Positions 25,191 through 34,911 of a stretch of DNA of 49,941 bases are shown here, one piece after another (position 1 is the first letter of the stretch; each line of letters begins with the position of its first letter). The position numbers and the translations under genes are program-made. Origin of the DNA: an uncultured Pseudophaeobacter sp. (GTDB lineage Bacteria; Pseudomonadota; Alphaproteobacteria; Rhodobacterales; Rhodobacteraceae); the NCBI GenBank assembly GCA_905479575.1, contig CAJQNB010000009.1, positions 1 through 49,941 of the forward strand, read 5' to 3'. The notes beneath the pieces are model-generated. The model saw nothing but the letters and a program-made list of their open reading frames with translations, did not search any database and was not told the DNA's origin.

Positions 25191-26270
25191 TCAGCGCGGG
25201 GATTTGAAATGCTTTGACAGCTTCAGGCCCTGGCCCTGGTAATTGGATGCAATGCCAGCCCCGTACAGCTGCTTGGGCAACGCGCTCATGCGCTCATAGA
25301 CCAGGCGGCCGACCACCTGTCCGTGTTCCAGAACAAAGGGCGCCTCGTGGCAGCGCACCTCCAGCACCCCGCGCGAGCCGGTGCCGCCGGCAGCATCATG
25401 GCCAAAGCCGGGGTCAAAAAAACCTGCGTAATGCACCCGGAATTCGCCCACCATTGCAAGATAGGGCGCCATCTCGGCCGCATAGGCCGGGGGGATCTGC
25501 ACGGCTTCGCGGCTGACCAGAATGTAGAAGGCGCCCGGATCCAGAATAATGCGGCCAGAGGTGCTGTGCACCTCCTCCCAATAGTCCTGTGGATCGTATT
25601 CACCGATCCGATCCAGATCAATCACCCCGGTGTGCGGTTTGGCACGGTAGCCCACCAGATCTGATCCGGGCAGACGCAGATCGACAGAGAAGCCCAGCCC
25701 GTCTTCGATCACGGCTGTGCCGTCCACCAGGGGGCTTTGCTGGTGCAGATCGGCCAGTTCAGCATCGCTGAGCACGGCTTGGCCTTGGCGAAAACGGATC
25801 TGGTTCAGCCGCATCCCCGGACGTACCAGAACCGAAAAGGAGCGCGGGCAAATCTCGGCATAAAGCGGACCGCTGTAGCCGGGTTTGATCCGGTCAAATT
25901 CCACGCCGCCATCGGTGATGGTCCGGGTCAAAAGATCAAGGCGGCCGGTAGAGCTTTTGGCATTGGCCACCGCTGATACATCCTGGGGCAGCGCCAGCCC
26001 TTCCATCAGCGGCACCAGATAGACGCAGCCCTTTTCCAGCACCGCGCCATCAGTCAAATCAATGCGATGCATTTCAAATTCGCTGATCCTGTCCGCGACA
26101 CTGCAGTCCTGCCCCGCCAAAAAAGAGGCGCGGACACGGTAGGCAACGGTCCCGAGCCGCAGGTCAAGGCTGGCGGGTTGGACCTGCCCCTCGACCAGAG
26201 GCTGGGCCAGAGTGATCTCGCCACGTTGAAACATTTTTTCAATAGCTTGGCTGGGTAGAACGCCGGTCAT
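25191..26270 (-). CDS. dcd: 2'-deoxycytidine 5'-triphosphate deaminase (two-domain DCD)
   Basis: A 359-residue protein with two dUTPase/DCD-fold halves: N-terminal QPASLDLRLGTVAYRVR ... AKSSTGRLDLLTRTITDGG and C-terminal HSTSGRIILDPGAFYILVSREAVQIPP ... FRVHYAGFFDPGFGH. This double-length form is the dCTP deaminase of alphaproteobacteria. It converts dCTP to dUTP for thymidylate supply. The GFFDPGF and SSTGR segments are the usual active-site neighbourhoods. It lies between the MFS gene and tRNA-Pro on the same strand. Confidence 0.9.
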   Translation of the reverse strand: MTGVLPSQAIEKMFQRGEITLAQPLVEGQVQPASLDLRLGTVAYRVRASFLAGQDCSVADRISEFEMHRIDLTDGAVLEKGCVYLVPLMEGLALPQDVSAVANAKSSTGRLDLLTRTITDGGVEFDRIKPGYSGPLYAEICPRSFSVLVRPGMRLNQIRFRQGQAVLSDAELADLHQQSPLVDGTAVIEDGLGFSVDLRLPGSDLVGYRAKPHTGVIDLDRIGEYDPQDYWEEVHSTSGRIILDPGAFYILVSREAVQIPPAYAAEMAPYLAMVGEFRVHYAGFFDPGFGHDAAGGTGSRGVLEVRCHEAPFVLEHGQVVGRLVYERMSALPKQLYGAGIASNYQGQGLKLSKHFKSPR

Positions 26271-26366
26271 GATCCATTATCCTCTGGCTACGCAATGCCG
26301 ATATAGCAGACCGATAGCAGCTCTTTCGGGTTTTGGCAAAAGTTGCAAATAGCTGTGCCAAAAAGC

Positions 26367-26402
26367 AAAAAACCGTTTGAGTGAAAACACTCAAACGGTT
26401 TT
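26367..26402 (-). terminator. Rho-independent terminator of tRNA-Pro
   Basis: AACCGTTTGAGTG and CACTCAAACGGTT (26371-26383 and 26388-26400) form a perfect 13-bp stem with a 4-nt loop. Read on the minus strand it is followed by a T6 run and begins immediately after the CCA end of the tRNA. Confidence 0.9.
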
Positions 26403-26479
26403 TGGTCGGGCTAGCAGGACTCGAACCTGCGACCTTCCGTCCCCCAGACGGACGCGCTACCAGGCTGCGCCATAGCCCG
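26403..26479 (-). tRNA. tRNA-Pro (GGG anticodon)
   Basis: Read on the minus strand, this is a 77-nt tRNA. The acceptor stem CGGGCTA pairs with TAGCCCG, followed by discriminator A and an encoded CCA (26403-26405). The D-loop has GCCTGGTAGCGC. The anticodon stem TCCGT/ACGGA encloses the loop CTGGGGG with anticodon GGG, which reads CCC proline codons. The T-arm is GCAGG TTCGAGT CCTGC. A terminator follows at once. Confidence 0.97.
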
Positions 26480-26556
26480 CTGATGACGGGTTCTACTGTA
26501 TTTCCCGGCGGGGGCAAGGGGGTATTTCCGGTTTTTTTTCCGTGGCGGAGAATATT

Positions 26557-27852
26557 TTATCCCGCAGCGAGGATTGCGCGCAGCTCTGCAGCGCAGTTCG
26601 CAACATCCGCTGTAACATGGGCAGGCAGGCGAGAGGTCTGCGCAAGCAGAGAGAGCACGGGTCCCGCTTGGACGGAATGCGCCGCAATAGGCTCTGGCTG
26701 CTGCGCGGTATCTCCAGCTTGGGTTGGCTCGCTCTGCTCAAGAGGCGGCAATGGGGGCTGAGCGGGGTCTTCGAGCGGCTGGGCCTGGGAATGATCCGCT
26801 GCCACAGCGGCGGGGTGATTCTCTGGCTCCTGGGGCTCAGGCGCCTGTGCTGTGCTCTCTAGCGGCGCAGGCTCGGCCGGGGCAGCCGCGTTTGGCGCTG
26901 TATCTGCCGGGACAGTATCTGTCGGCACCGGGTCCGCCGCCGCCGTGTCGACGGGTGTCATATCGGCAGAAGGCATGTCATCCACCGGAGGCATGTCTAC
27001 CGCTGGGGTATCTGGCTGTGGCGGTGTGGACGGCGTCTGGATCTGGGCGGCGGGGGCAAGCTCCGCAGGACCGTCGAGCTCCATATGCATCTGTTCTGGT
27101 TCTGAATCCACCGGCTCGGCGGTGGGCGGCACCAAATCAACCTCAGGAGACGGATCTGGTTCAACGGGATCTGTTTGCGGCAGCAGTTCTCCCCCGAATT
27201 CGGATGGGCTGTCGGCAGCGGGGGACGCAGCTTCGGCTCCGGCAGCCAAGTCAGAAGCCTGCTCTGCCGCGTGGGATGATTCGCTCTCAAGGGGGGCATA
27301 GGTCTCATCCGCGAGGGGGGGCGTTCCGGTGCCGGGGTCCACAGTGCGCGCCAGCGCGGGCTCGACAGCGGTTGGGCTGGACGATGCCACAGATTTTTTG
27401 TCGCTCAATCCCGGCGGTTTTTGGTATTTCCGAGCGGTATCTTCGTCCGTCTCTTCTTTAACAGGGGACGAGGATATGGTGTGTTGCGGGTCTGGTGCCG
27501 AAGCCCCCGTTCGCGCAGCACCCTTGGGGAGGGGCGGGGAATCCGCCAAAACATTATCTGATGGCGGCCCATCTGACTCCAGGTCATGGGACAGCTGACT
27601 CACATGGGCGATGCCAAGATCCCGCAGAATCGCCTGCACCTCTTTGATCGACAGCCCGTCTTTGTGCAGAAGCTTCCTGATCCCGCCTAGCAGAAGCATA
27701 TCCGCGGGTCGGTAATAGCGCCGACCACCAGCCCGTTTTACCGGTTTGATCTGGGTAAATTTGCTTTCCCAAAAGCGCAGAACATGAGCCTGCACGCCGA
27801 GCCAGTCCGCGACTTCGCTGATGGTGCGAAAGGCGTCTGCTGATTTTGACAT
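26557..27852 (-). CDS. MerR-family regulator with long disordered tail
   Basis: A 431-residue protein. Residues ~5-75 form a MerR winged helix ([29 protein letters not shown] ... [21 protein letters not shown]). The remainder is low-complexity, rich in Pro, Asp, Ala, Glu and Thr, with near-repeats such as [10 protein letters not shown] and VDTAAADP. Only the last ~40 residues ([30 protein letters not shown]) look ordered again. ATG 27852 is chosen (MSKSADAF) over the upstream ATG at 27873. It lies directly downstream of ihfA on the same strand, an arrangement common in Rhodobacteraceae. The target genes are unknown. Confidence 0.88.
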   Translation of the reverse strand: MSKSADAFRTISEVADWLGVQAHVLRFWESKFTQIKPVKRAGGRRYYRPADMLLLGGIRKLLHKDGLSIKEVQAILRDLGIAHVSQLSHDLESDGPPSDNVLADSPPLPKGAARTGASAPDPQHTISSSPVKEETDEDTARKYQKPPGLSDKKSVASSSPTAVEPALARTVDPGTGTPPLADETYAPLESESSHAAEQASDLAAGAEAASPAADSPSEFGGELLPQTDPVEPDPSPEVDLVPPTAEPVDSEPEQMHMELDGPAELAPAAQIQTPSTPPQPDTPAVDMPPVDDMPSADMTPVDTAAADPVPTDTVPADTAPNAAAPAEPAPLESTAQAPEPQEPENHPAAVAADHSQAQPLEDPAQPPLPPLEQSEPTQAGDTAQQPEPIAAHSVQAGPVLSLLAQTSRLPAHVTADVANCAAELRAILAAG

Positions 27853-27984
27853 CTTTTTAGTTCCAATGATCATGCTCTGGGAAGAGCTTTGGGGGCTGGC
27901 CCAACCGAGGTGCCTTGGTCAGGCAGAGCCAGTCAGAGGGCAGGAAATGTTCAGACAAAGACGACCACAGGCAGGGAGGCCGCG

Positions 27985-28287
27985 TTATTTGCGGTTTCCG
28001 TCTGCGACCCGGTCTTTCATCAAATGGGAGGGGCGGAAGGTCAGAACGCGCCGGGGCTGGATCGGAACTTCTTCGCCGGTTTTGGGGTTCCGGCCAACAC
28101 GAGCAGACTTGTCCCGGACACTAAAGGTGCCAAAAGACGAGATTTTTACTTGCTCACCCATCACGAGGGCATCAGACATGTGCTGTAACATGCTCTCTAC
28201 CAGCTGGGCGCTTTCGTTTCGAGACAGGCCGACTTCACGAAAGACAGCTTCGCTCAGATCCATGCGTGTAAGAGTTTTTTCGCTCAT
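27985..28287 (-). CDS. ihfA: Integration host factor alpha subunit
   Basis: A 100-residue HU/IHF DNA-bending protein: [27 protein letters not shown], the beta-arm [27 protein letters not shown], and the [10 protein letters not shown] end. EVPI and PRR are characteristic of IhfA rather than HU. It forms a heterodimer with IhfB to bend DNA at promoters, att sites and origins. It lies between fabH and the MerR gene. Confidence 0.94.
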   Translation of the reverse strand: MSEKTLTRMDLSEAVFREVGLSRNESAQLVESMLQHMSDALVMGEQVKISSFGTFSVRDKSARVGRNPKTGEEVPIQPRRVLTFRPSHLMKDRVADGNRK

Positions 28288-28380
28288 GCTAAATCCCCGT
28301 TGTTTCTCAAATCATAGGGGCAGGGGAATTTCCCTGTCAATATCAATGAATTGCAAGAGCCCTGTTTCCTAGCTTCGTAG

Positions 28381-29352
28381 CTACCAGCGCAACACTACCG
28401 CGCCCCAGGCCAGACCGCCGCCAATAGCTTCGGTGACAATCAGGTCGCCGGGCTTGATTTGGCCGCGTGCCTTGCCCACCGACAGCGCCAGCGGGATCGA
28501 GGCGGCAGAGGTGTTGCCGTGATCCTGAACCGTCACAACCACGTTGTCCATCGACAGGCCCATCTTTTTGGCAGTGCCTTGAATGATGCGGATATTGGCC
28601 TGGTGCGGCACGATCCAATCGACGTCAGCGGTGGTGAGTTCGGCACGTTCCAGCGCGGTATTGGCGGTTTTTGCCAGTTTTTCCACCGCATGGCGGAACA
28701 CCTGGTTGCCCTGCATGCGCAGATGGCCGGTGTTCTGGGTGGCAACGCCGCCATCCACATAAAGCAGATCTTTGTAGCGACCGTCAGAATTGAGGTCGGT
28801 GGCAAGAATGCCGCGATCGTCTTTGCTGCCACTCTGGGTCTGGGCTTCGAGCACAAGTGCGCCCGCCCCGTCGCCAAACAAAACGCAGGTCGATCTGTCG
28901 GTCCAATCCATGATGCGGCTAAAGGTTTCCGAGCCGATTACCAACACGCGCTCGGCCTGGCCGGACAGAATCAGCGCATTGGCGTTGGTCAGGGCATAGA
29001 CAAAACCGGCGCAAACCGCCTGGACGTCAAAGGCAAAGCCATTGGTCATGCCCAGATTGGCCTGCACCATGGTTGCGGCAGAGGGGAAGGTCAGATCAGC
29101 GGTGGAGGTGGCCAGAACAATGGCGTCGATATCTTTAGCGTCCAGCCCGGCGTCTTTTAGCGCCGCCAAGGCGGCTGCAGTTGCCATTTCAGAGGTGGTT
29201 TCCCCCTCGGCGGCAAAATGACGCCGCTCAATCCCCGAGCGCGACCGGATCCATTCGTCGCTGGTTTCCAATGAGGCTTCGAATTCCGCGTTTTCCACCA
29301 CCCGCTTGGGGAGATAATGTCCTGTGCCAACCACTACTGCACGTCGCGTCAT
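28381..29352 (-). CDS. fabH: 3-oxoacyl-ACP synthase III (KAS III)
   Basis: This 323-residue FabH has the complete catalytic triad: Cys114 in VQAVCAGFVYAL, His250 in VPHQANIR and Asn280 in DHGNTSAASIP. It condenses acetyl-CoA with malonyl-ACP to start fatty-acid synthesis. plsX lies 20 nt upstream, followed further upstream by rpmF; this is a classic rpmF-plsX-fabH-ihfA order on the minus strand. Confidence 0.97.
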   Translation of the reverse strand: MTRRAVVVGTGHYLPKRVVENAEFEASLETSDEWIRSRSGIERRHFAAEGETTSEMATAAALAALKDAGLDAKDIDAIVLATSTADLTFPSAATMVQANLGMTNGFAFDVQAVCAGFVYALTNANALILSGQAERVLVIGSETFSRIMDWTDRSTCVLFGDGAGALVLEAQTQSGSKDDRGILATDLNSDGRYKDLLYVDGGVATQNTGHLRMQGNQVFRHAVEKLAKTANTALERAELTTADVDWIVPHQANIRIIQGTAKKMGLSMDNVVVTVQDHGNTSAASIPLALSVGKARGQIKPGDLIVTEAIGGGLAWGAVVLRW

Positions 29353-29372
29353 TCTATGCCTGCCTTTTGGAG

Positions 29373-30479
29373 TTATTTGGTGGGATGCTCAGCATCCTGG
29401 GGATCTGCGTCATTTTGGGTAAGCTCGACGACAGATGCAACCCGTGCTGCGAGCTTTTCAGCAAAGCCTTGTTCGGCCAGCAAGAAGGCGAGTTTAACCG
29501 CTGCCGAGATGCCGGTCGCATCGGCACCACCGTGGGATTTGACCACCGTGCCATTCAAACCCAGGAACACGCCACCGTTGACCCGTCGCGGGTCAATGCG
29601 TTTTGCAAGGCGCGACAGCGACGTATAGGCCAAAATCGCTGCAATGCGAGAAAGGACCGAGTATTCAAAGGCTTCCCGCAGGGTGGTGCGCAACATGCTG
29701 GCCGTGCCTTCGCCGGTCTTGATGGCAACATTCCCCGTGAACCCATCGGTCACGATCAGGTCAACCGCATCTCCGGGGATGTCGCTGCCTTCCACAAAAC
29801 CAACAAATTCATAATCGGCTTTTTCCGCCTGTGCCGCGATCAGCGTATGGGCCTCTTTCAGCTCGGCGTGGCCTTTGTGGGCCTCGGTGCCAACATTGAG
29901 CAGGCCGACGCGAGGGCGGCGGATATTCATGGAGTTGCGCACGTAAGAGGTGCCCATGAGGGCGTATTGCAGCAGATCCTGGGCATCGGCGCGCACATCG
30001 GCGCCAACGTCCAGCATCACGTTAAATCCCTGCGGATTGCGTGAGGGCCAGAGAATCGCAATGGCCGGACGGTTCACGCCGGGCATTTTGCGCAGGCGCA
30101 GCATCGACAGGGCCATCAAGGCACCGGTGTTGCCGCAGGACACGGCGCCGGCGGCCTCGCCCTTATTGACCGCATCCAGAGTGGACCACATCGAGGTGCC
30201 CTTGCCATTGCGCATGACCTGGCTGGGCTTGTCGTCCATGGTGACAACCTTCTGGGAGTCGCGTATTTCCACGCGCCCGTCCAGAATGCGGCGCTTTGCC
30301 ACCAGCTGGGCCAGTTCTTCGGCAGGGCCATGCAGCAAGAAACCCAGCTGAGGGTTCTTCTTTGCAGACATGGCAAGACCGGCCACTACAACAGCAGGGC
30401 CGGCGTCTCCGCCCATGGCGTCAACCGAGATCACAATGCGGTCGGATTTTGTCACTGATTGATCGGGTTTACCCGTCAT
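29373..30479 (-). CDS. plsX: Phosphate acyltransferase PlsX
   Basis: A 368-residue PlsX: IVISVDAMGGDAGPAVVVAGLAMSA at the N-terminus, DAVNKGEAAGAVSCGNTGALMALSML, and VDLIVTDGFTGNVAIKTGEGTASML. It makes acyl-phosphate from acyl-ACP for phospholipid synthesis (PlsY pathway). It is 39 nt downstream of rpmF and 20 nt upstream of fabH, likely one transcript. Confidence 0.97.
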   Translation of the reverse strand: MTGKPDQSVTKSDRIVISVDAMGGDAGPAVVVAGLAMSAKKNPQLGFLLHGPAEELAQLVAKRRILDGRVEIRDSQKVVTMDDKPSQVMRNGKGTSMWSTLDAVNKGEAAGAVSCGNTGALMALSMLRLRKMPGVNRPAIAILWPSRNPQGFNVMLDVGADVRADAQDLLQYALMGTSYVRNSMNIRRPRVGLLNVGTEAHKGHAELKEAHTLIAAQAEKADYEFVGFVEGSDIPGDAVDLIVTDGFTGNVAIKTGEGTASMLRTTLREAFEYSVLSRIAAILAYTSLSRLAKRIDPRRVNGGVFLGLNGTVVKSHGGADATGISAAVKLAFLLAEQGFAEKLAARVASVVELTQNDADPQDAEHPTK

Positions 30480-30518
30480 GCAAAAATCCGCCCCGCAAAA
30501 TGTGTGATCGTCGCGATC

Positions 30519-30725
30519 TTATGCCGCGTCTTCGTCGATTTCGACGTCGTCATTCATGGCAACAATTTCTTTGCTGTCATAGTTGCCGCAGGAGGGGCAA
30601 ACGTGGTGTGGGCGCTTCAACTCACCGCAGCTCGAGCATTCGTTCGGGTTTGCAGCAACCAGAGCGTCGTGCGCGCGGCGGTTGTTACGGCGCGACTTGG
30701 ATACTTTATTCTGTTGGACGGCCAT
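30519..30725 (-). CDS. rpmF: 50S ribosomal protein L32
   Basis: A 68-residue L32: [20 protein letters not shown], with a zinc ribbon of Cys30/Cys33 and Cys43/Cys46 (ECSSCGE ... HVCPSCGNY) and an acidic tail ([10 protein letters not shown]). It is at the head of the plsX-fabH group. All four zinc ligands are present. Confidence 0.97.
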   Translation of the reverse strand: MAVQQNKVSKSRRNNRRAHDALVAANPNECSSCGELKRPHHVCPSCGNYDSKEIVAMNDDVEIDEDAA

Positions 30726-30946
30726 GTCTCAACCTTCGTAATTGGGGCCTTGGGATTTTGCCCGCGGCGCGTTTCACATTCGTTCGTTAGATCGGTAGGC
30801 GAGCGTTTAGGCCGCAGCCTCTCCGATGTCCAACCAAAAATTCCGATGAGCGCGCGAAAATACTGAGAATCTCCGTCTGCGCAAGCGGTTTTTTAAGCTA
30901 GGCGGCCCAATGATGCCACCCGGAAAACCGACATTAAGATAGTTTT

Positions 30947-31489
30947 TTAGCTCTCATTGTCCGAGTCCATCTGTTTCTTGAGCGCGGCAAGCCCGGCAAA
31001 GGGTTTGACATCGTCCTCGCGCATCGGGGCAACCCCGGGCTGGCTGTAGACAGCCTCGCCCAGTTCCGCGCCCTCTTTGCGGGGATAGGCCGGGATCAAC
31101 AAGGATAGCGCCTCGATCATCACAACTGCAGGGTCGATGGTATCCTGCAGCGGTTCTATCCGCTCATCCGCATCCATTTCCACCTCAGGATCATCGGGTT
31201 CCGATAGTTCCGAGACAAAAATCCGCTCAACTTTTTCATCGATTCGGGTGGTCATCGGTTCCAGCGTCACCACGCAGTCCTGCAAAACCGTGGCGCCCAA
31301 ATGAGCAGTGAGCTGCCAGTCGCGACGGCCCTTGGTACTGACGGTTCCGGTGAAGCGGAGCTTACGCAAACCCTTGATATCCAGCTCATGGGCCAGTGTT
31401 TCTAGCGTCTTTGCATCTGGGTGCAGATCAAACGCGGTTGCCCTGTTCTGTGGCAGATCGGACACCTTTAGAGTGGTGCTGTCAGTCAT
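30947..31489 (-). CDS. DUF177 (YceD-type) protein
   Basis: A 180-residue YceD/DUF177 protein. It has GTVSTKGRRDWQLTAHLGATVLQDCVVTLEPMTTRIDEKVERIFV, where the family's C-x(n)-C motif is reduced to one Cys, then an acidic segment and a C-terminal YSQPGVAPMREDDVKPFAGLAALKKQ. YceD genes sit upstream of rpmF in many bacteria and are linked to 23S rRNA accumulation. Here it is upstream of rpmF on the same strand, 221 nt away, and divergent from bamE. Confidence 0.88.
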   Translation of the reverse strand: MTDSTTLKVSDLPQNRATAFDLHPDAKTLETLAHELDIKGLRKLRFTGTVSTKGRRDWQLTAHLGATVLQDCVVTLEPMTTRIDEKVERIFVSELSEPDDPEVEMDADERIEPLQDTIDPAVVMIEALSLLIPAYPRKEGAELGEAVYSQPGVAPMREDDVKPFAGLAALKKQMDSDNES

Positions 31490-31587
31490 GTTGGCTACTT
31501 TCGTTTCTTGAACCGGGCGTCTGCATTAGGTAATCGGGTTCAAAGGCGTGTTCAAGCCAGAGGCAATGCAGTGTTGTGGGGATCATC

Positions 31588-32058
31588 ATGAATGCACGGA
31601 AAGACCAGCTGAGATCAGCGGTGAAATATGCGGCCGGGGTGTTTGCTGCGGTGGCCTTGGCCGGATGTAGCGCGATCTATCAGAAACACGGCTATACCCC
31701 CACCGAAGAACAACTGGCCGAGGTCGTTGTTGGGGTTGATACAAAAGACTCGGTCGCCGAGACGGTTGGTATCCCCACGGCTTCGGGGGTTTTGAACGAT
31801 GGTGGCTACTACTATGTGTCGACCCTGATGCGCACACGTGGGGCTGGCGCCACAAAGCCTGTGTCGCGATCCCTGGTCGCCATCAACTTTGACTCGCGTG
31901 ATGTCGTCTCGGGCATCGAGCGGTACAGCCTGGAGGACGGCAAGGTGATTCCGCTGGAACGCCGTGTCACCAGCTCCAGCGTTGAGGATAAGACATTTAT
32001 CCGACAGCTGCTTGGCAGCTTGGGCAACTTCAACCCAGGTTCCTTGCTGGAGGAATAA
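31588..32058 (+). CDS. bamE: BamE/SmpA-like outer-membrane assembly lipoprotein
   Basis: A 156-residue lipoprotein with signal MNARKDQLRSAVKYAAGVFAAVALAGC (lipobox LAGC, Cys27), then the SmpA/OmlA core: YQKHGYTPTEEQLAEVVVGVDTKDSVAETVGIPTASGVLNDGGYYYVS. Family members are part of the BAM complex that inserts beta-barrel proteins. ATG 31588 is chosen as the start just before the signal; the frame is also open from a GTG at 31576. It is divergent from the DUF177 gene and followed by olsB. Confidence 0.88.
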   Translation: MNARKDQLRSAVKYAAGVFAAVALAGCSAIYQKHGYTPTEEQLAEVVVGVDTKDSVAETVGIPTASGVLNDGGYYYVSTLMRTRGAGATKPVSRSLVAINFDSRDVVSGIERYSLEDGKVIPLERRVTSSSVEDKTFIRQLLGSLGNFNPGSLLEE

Positions 32059-32165
32059 CCTTCGGAATTTCGCTGGGGCGCGCGATGCGCCCCGGTCAGG
32101 TTTGTCTGAATTGTGAGGAATGGGGCGCGTGGTGCTGCCATTTCCGTGGGCAAGGAGGGCTGGGA

Positions 32166-32963
32166 ATGGCAGGCAGAGACGACAGAGGGGCGCTGGCAGC
32201 GCTGCCCGTTTCAGGTGTGCTGCTGGAAAAGGGGAGCTACCGGGCGCGACTGGCGCTGGGGGCTGACGATGTTCTCGCGGCACAGCGGCTGCGGGCGCGC
32301 TGCTTTGCAACAGGGACTGTGGATCAGGACCAGTTTGATGCAGACTGTTTGCATGTGCTGATCGAGTGCCGTTCATCGGGGGCGCTGGTGGGCTGTTTCC
32401 GGCTTATGCTGCTCGAAAGCGGCCAGGAGCTGTCGCAGAGCTATTCTTCACAGTTTTACGATCTTTCACGGCTTGTCGGTTTCTCAGGGCGTATGTTGGA
32501 ACTGGGGCGCTTTTGTCTTGATCCTGGTGTTCTGGATGCTGATGTTCTGCGTCTGGCCTGGGGGGCTGTCACCAGCATGGTGGATCGGCAGGGGGTTGCG
32601 CTGCTGTTTGGCTGTTCCTCCTTTGCCGGAACATCCCCCGAAGCCTATATCGAGGCCTTTGCCTTGTTGCAGCGTCGCCACCTGGCGCCGCCGCTCCGGC
32701 GTCCGGGGCTTAAGGTGGCTGAGGCCCGCTCCTTTACTGACCTGTTGCAGGGCCGCTCAGCGCAGCAGAAGCCGGATCTGAAACAGGCTCAGGCCCAGTT
32801 GCCGCCATTGTTGCGCAGCTATCTGGCGATGGGTGGCTGGGTCAGCGATCATGTGGTGGTCGACGCCGCGCTCAACACCTGCCATGTTTTTACCGGGCTC
32901 GAGGTCACAGCCATTCCCGCAGCGCGCAAACGTTTGTTGCGGGGGGTTGCAGAGCCGTTGTGA
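32166..32963 (+). CDS. olsB: L-ornithine N-acyltransferase OlsB-like (GNAT)
   Basis: A 265-residue GNAT-fold acyltransferase (hemolysin-like/OlsB family): YRARLALGADDVLAAQRLRARCFA, LVGCFRLMLLESGQELSQSYSSQFYDLSRL, MLELGRFCLDPGVLDADVLRLAW, LLFGCSSFAGTSP. OlsB transfers a 3-hydroxyacyl group from ACP to ornithine, the first step of ornithine-lipid synthesis, a membrane lipid used under phosphate limitation. The OlsA O-acyltransferase is not in this window. ATG 32166 is chosen; upstream ATG 32085 lacks a ribosome site. Confidence 0.85.
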   Translation: MAGRDDRGALAALPVSGVLLEKGSYRARLALGADDVLAAQRLRARCFATGTVDQDQFDADCLHVLIECRSSGALVGCFRLMLLESGQELSQSYSSQFYDLSRLVGFSGRMLELGRFCLDPGVLDADVLRLAWGAVTSMVDRQGVALLFGCSSFAGTSPEAYIEAFALLQRRHLAPPLRRPGLKVAEARSFTDLLQGRSAQQKPDLKQAQAQLPPLLRSYLAMGGWVSDHVVVDAALNTCHVFTGLEVTAIPAARKRLLRGVAEPL

Positions 32964-33001
32964 GCGTTGACCTTGCCGCCCGCGCGGTTTAGCTGGCTCA
33001 C

Positions 33002-34828
33002 ATGGCACGTATTCCTCTTTTGCAGATGACCGGGATCTCCCTCACTTTTGGCGGCGATCCCATCTTTTCAGATCTCGATCTGGTGGTGCAACCTGGTGAC
33101 CGGGTCGCCCTTGTTGGGCGCAACGGATCCGGAAAATCCACCCTTATGAAGGTGATGGCAGGGCTTGTTGAAGCCGATACCGGGACACTTGTTGTGCCTT
33201 CTGGGCGCTCGGTCGGCTATATGGAGCAGGACCCGCAGATGACCGGCTTTACCACCCTGGGAGATTTTGCCGCCAGCGCACTGGACCCGGGCGAGCTCTA
33301 TAAGGTGGAGCGCGCCGGTGAGGGGTTGAAATTTGATCCCGACCGCCCTGTGGCCACCGCATCCGGCGGCGAGCGCCGCCGCGCGGCCCTGGCCAAGCTG
33401 ATGGCGGAGGCGCCTGATCTGATGCTGCTGGACGAGCCAACCAACCATATGGATATCGAGGCCATCACCTGGCTGGAAGCCGAGCTGAAATCCACCCGCG
33501 CCGCCTATGTGCTGATCTCACACGACCGGGCCTTTTTACGGGCGCTGACACGGGCGACGCTTTGGGTCGATCGCGGTCAGGTGCGGCGGCAGGAAAAGGG
33601 CTTTGAGGGCTTTGAGGCCTGGCGCGACAAGATCTGGGAAGAAGAAGACCAGCAGCGCCACAAGCTGAACCGCCTGATCAAAAGTGAAAGCCGCTGGGCG
33701 GTTGAAGGCATTTCAGCGCGGCGCAAGCGCAATATGGGCCGGGTGCGGGCGCTGCATGAGCTGAAAGACCAGCGCGCAGGCCAGATCAAACGCCAGGGCG
33801 CTGCGGAGCTGGCACTGGACGCTGGCCCCAAATCCGGTCGCAAGGTGATCGAAGTCGAAGCCCTCAGCAAAAGCTTTGGTGACAAGCAGATCGTTTCTGA
33901 TTTTTCCCTGAAAGTTCAACGCAGTGACCGGGTGGCCTTTGTTGGTCCCAATGGCGCGGGAAAAACCACATTGCTGAAGCTGATGTTGGGGCAGGTGGAG
34001 CCTGACGCAGGCTCGGTCAAACTAGGGACCAATCTGGAAATCGCGCTGTTTGACCAAACCCGTGACCAGCTGGATCCCAATGCCTCGCTTTGGGAAAACC
34101 TGACCTCGGATCCTTTGCTTGGGATTTCCGGCAAGGCGGATCAGGTCATGGTGCGCGGGGTGCCCAAACATGTGGTGGGCTACCTCAAAGAGTTTTTGTT
34201 TGATGAGGCCCAGGCCCGCGCGCCGGTGCGGTCGCTTTCGGGCGGCGAAAAGGCACGGTTGCTGCTGGCCCGTCTGATGGCGCGGCAAAGCAACCTACTG
34301 GTGTTGGATGAACCGACCAATGATCTGGATGTGGAAACGCTGGACCTGTTGCAGGAACTGCTGGATTCCTACGAGGGCACCGTGCTTTTGGTCAGTCACG
34401 ACCGGGACTTTCTGGACCGGGTGGCCACCACCACCATCGCCATGGAGGGCGATGGCAAGGTGACCGCCTATGCAGGGGGCTGGAGCGACTATATCAGCCA
34501 GCGTGGTGGTCTGCCGGGCGGTGACAAAGGCGAAAAACCGCAGAAGATCAAAGCGCAAAAAGCCCAAGCTAAGGATGCGGCGGCAGAGCCCAGCGCCAAA
34601 GAGAAGCTGTCCTTCAAGGAAAAGCACCGGCTGGAGGCCTTGCCCGCAGAAATAGAACGGCTGGAGCAAGAGATCGCCAAGCTGCAAGAGCTGATGGCCG
34701 ATCCGGCGTTGTTCACCCGTGAACCGGTCAAGTTCAAAAAGGCCACCGAGGCCTTGGTCGAGCGACAGGAGAAGCTGGCAGCTTCTGAGGAAGAGTGGAT
34801 GATGCTGGAAGAGAAATCAGAAAGCTGA
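33002..34828 (+). CDS. ABC-F family ATPase (Uup/EttA-like)
   Basis: This 608-residue soluble protein has two ATP-binding cassettes and no membrane domain. Cassette 1: GRNGSGKST at 39-47, ASGGERRRAAL, LMLLDEPTNHMD. Cassette 2: GPNGAGKTT, SLSGGEKARLLLAR, LLVLDEPTNDLD. An arm-like linker follows the first cassette, and a C-terminal coiled-coil tail (about 515-608; LPAEIERLEQEIAKLQELM) is of the Uup type. ABC-F proteins act on the ribosome or on DNA branch structures; Uup is the closest label. A terminator follows. Confidence 0.92.
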   Translation: MARIPLLQMTGISLTFGGDPIFSDLDLVVQPGDRVALVGRNGSGKSTLMKVMAGLVEADTGTLVVPSGRSVGYMEQDPQMTGFTTLGDFAASALDPGELYKVERAGEGLKFDPDRPVATASGGERRRAALAKLMAEAPDLMLLDEPTNHMDIEAITWLEAELKSTRAAYVLISHDRAFLRALTRATLWVDRGQVRRQEKGFEGFEAWRDKIWEEEDQQRHKLNRLIKSESRWAVEGISARRKRNMGRVRALHELKDQRAGQIKRQGAAELALDAGPKSGRKVIEVEALSKSFGDKQIVSDFSLKVQRSDRVAFVGPNGAGKTTLLKLMLGQVEPDAGSVKLGTNLEIALFDQTRDQLDPNASLWENLTSDPLLGISGKADQVMVRGVPKHVVGYLKEFLFDEAQARAPVRSLSGGEKARLLLARLMARQSNLLVLDEPTNDLDVETLDLLQELLDSYEGTVLLVSHDRDFLDRVATTTIAMEGDGKVTAYAGGWSDYISQRGGLPGGDKGEKPQKIKAQKAQAKDAAAEPSAKEKLSFKEKHRLEALPAEIERLEQEIAKLQELMADPALFTREPVKFKKATEALVERQEKLAASEEEWMMLEEKSES

Positions 34829-34911
34829 CGTTGTTCGTGAGGTGAATAATTTATTGGTTAACAGTTGATTAACGGGAAGTGTTAACTTTAAGCTTATCCC
34901 GTAATTCGGGG

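Noticed and set aside
26852..27301. 149-aa Ser/Gly-rich plus-strand frame within the MerR gene
   Set aside because: It is the complement of a Pro/Ala/Asp-rich coding tail, which always reads as Gly/Ser/Val-rich on the other strand.
29181..30044. 287-aa plus-strand frame over fabH and plsX
   Set aside because: It spans two well-conserved minus-strand genes and the gap between them.
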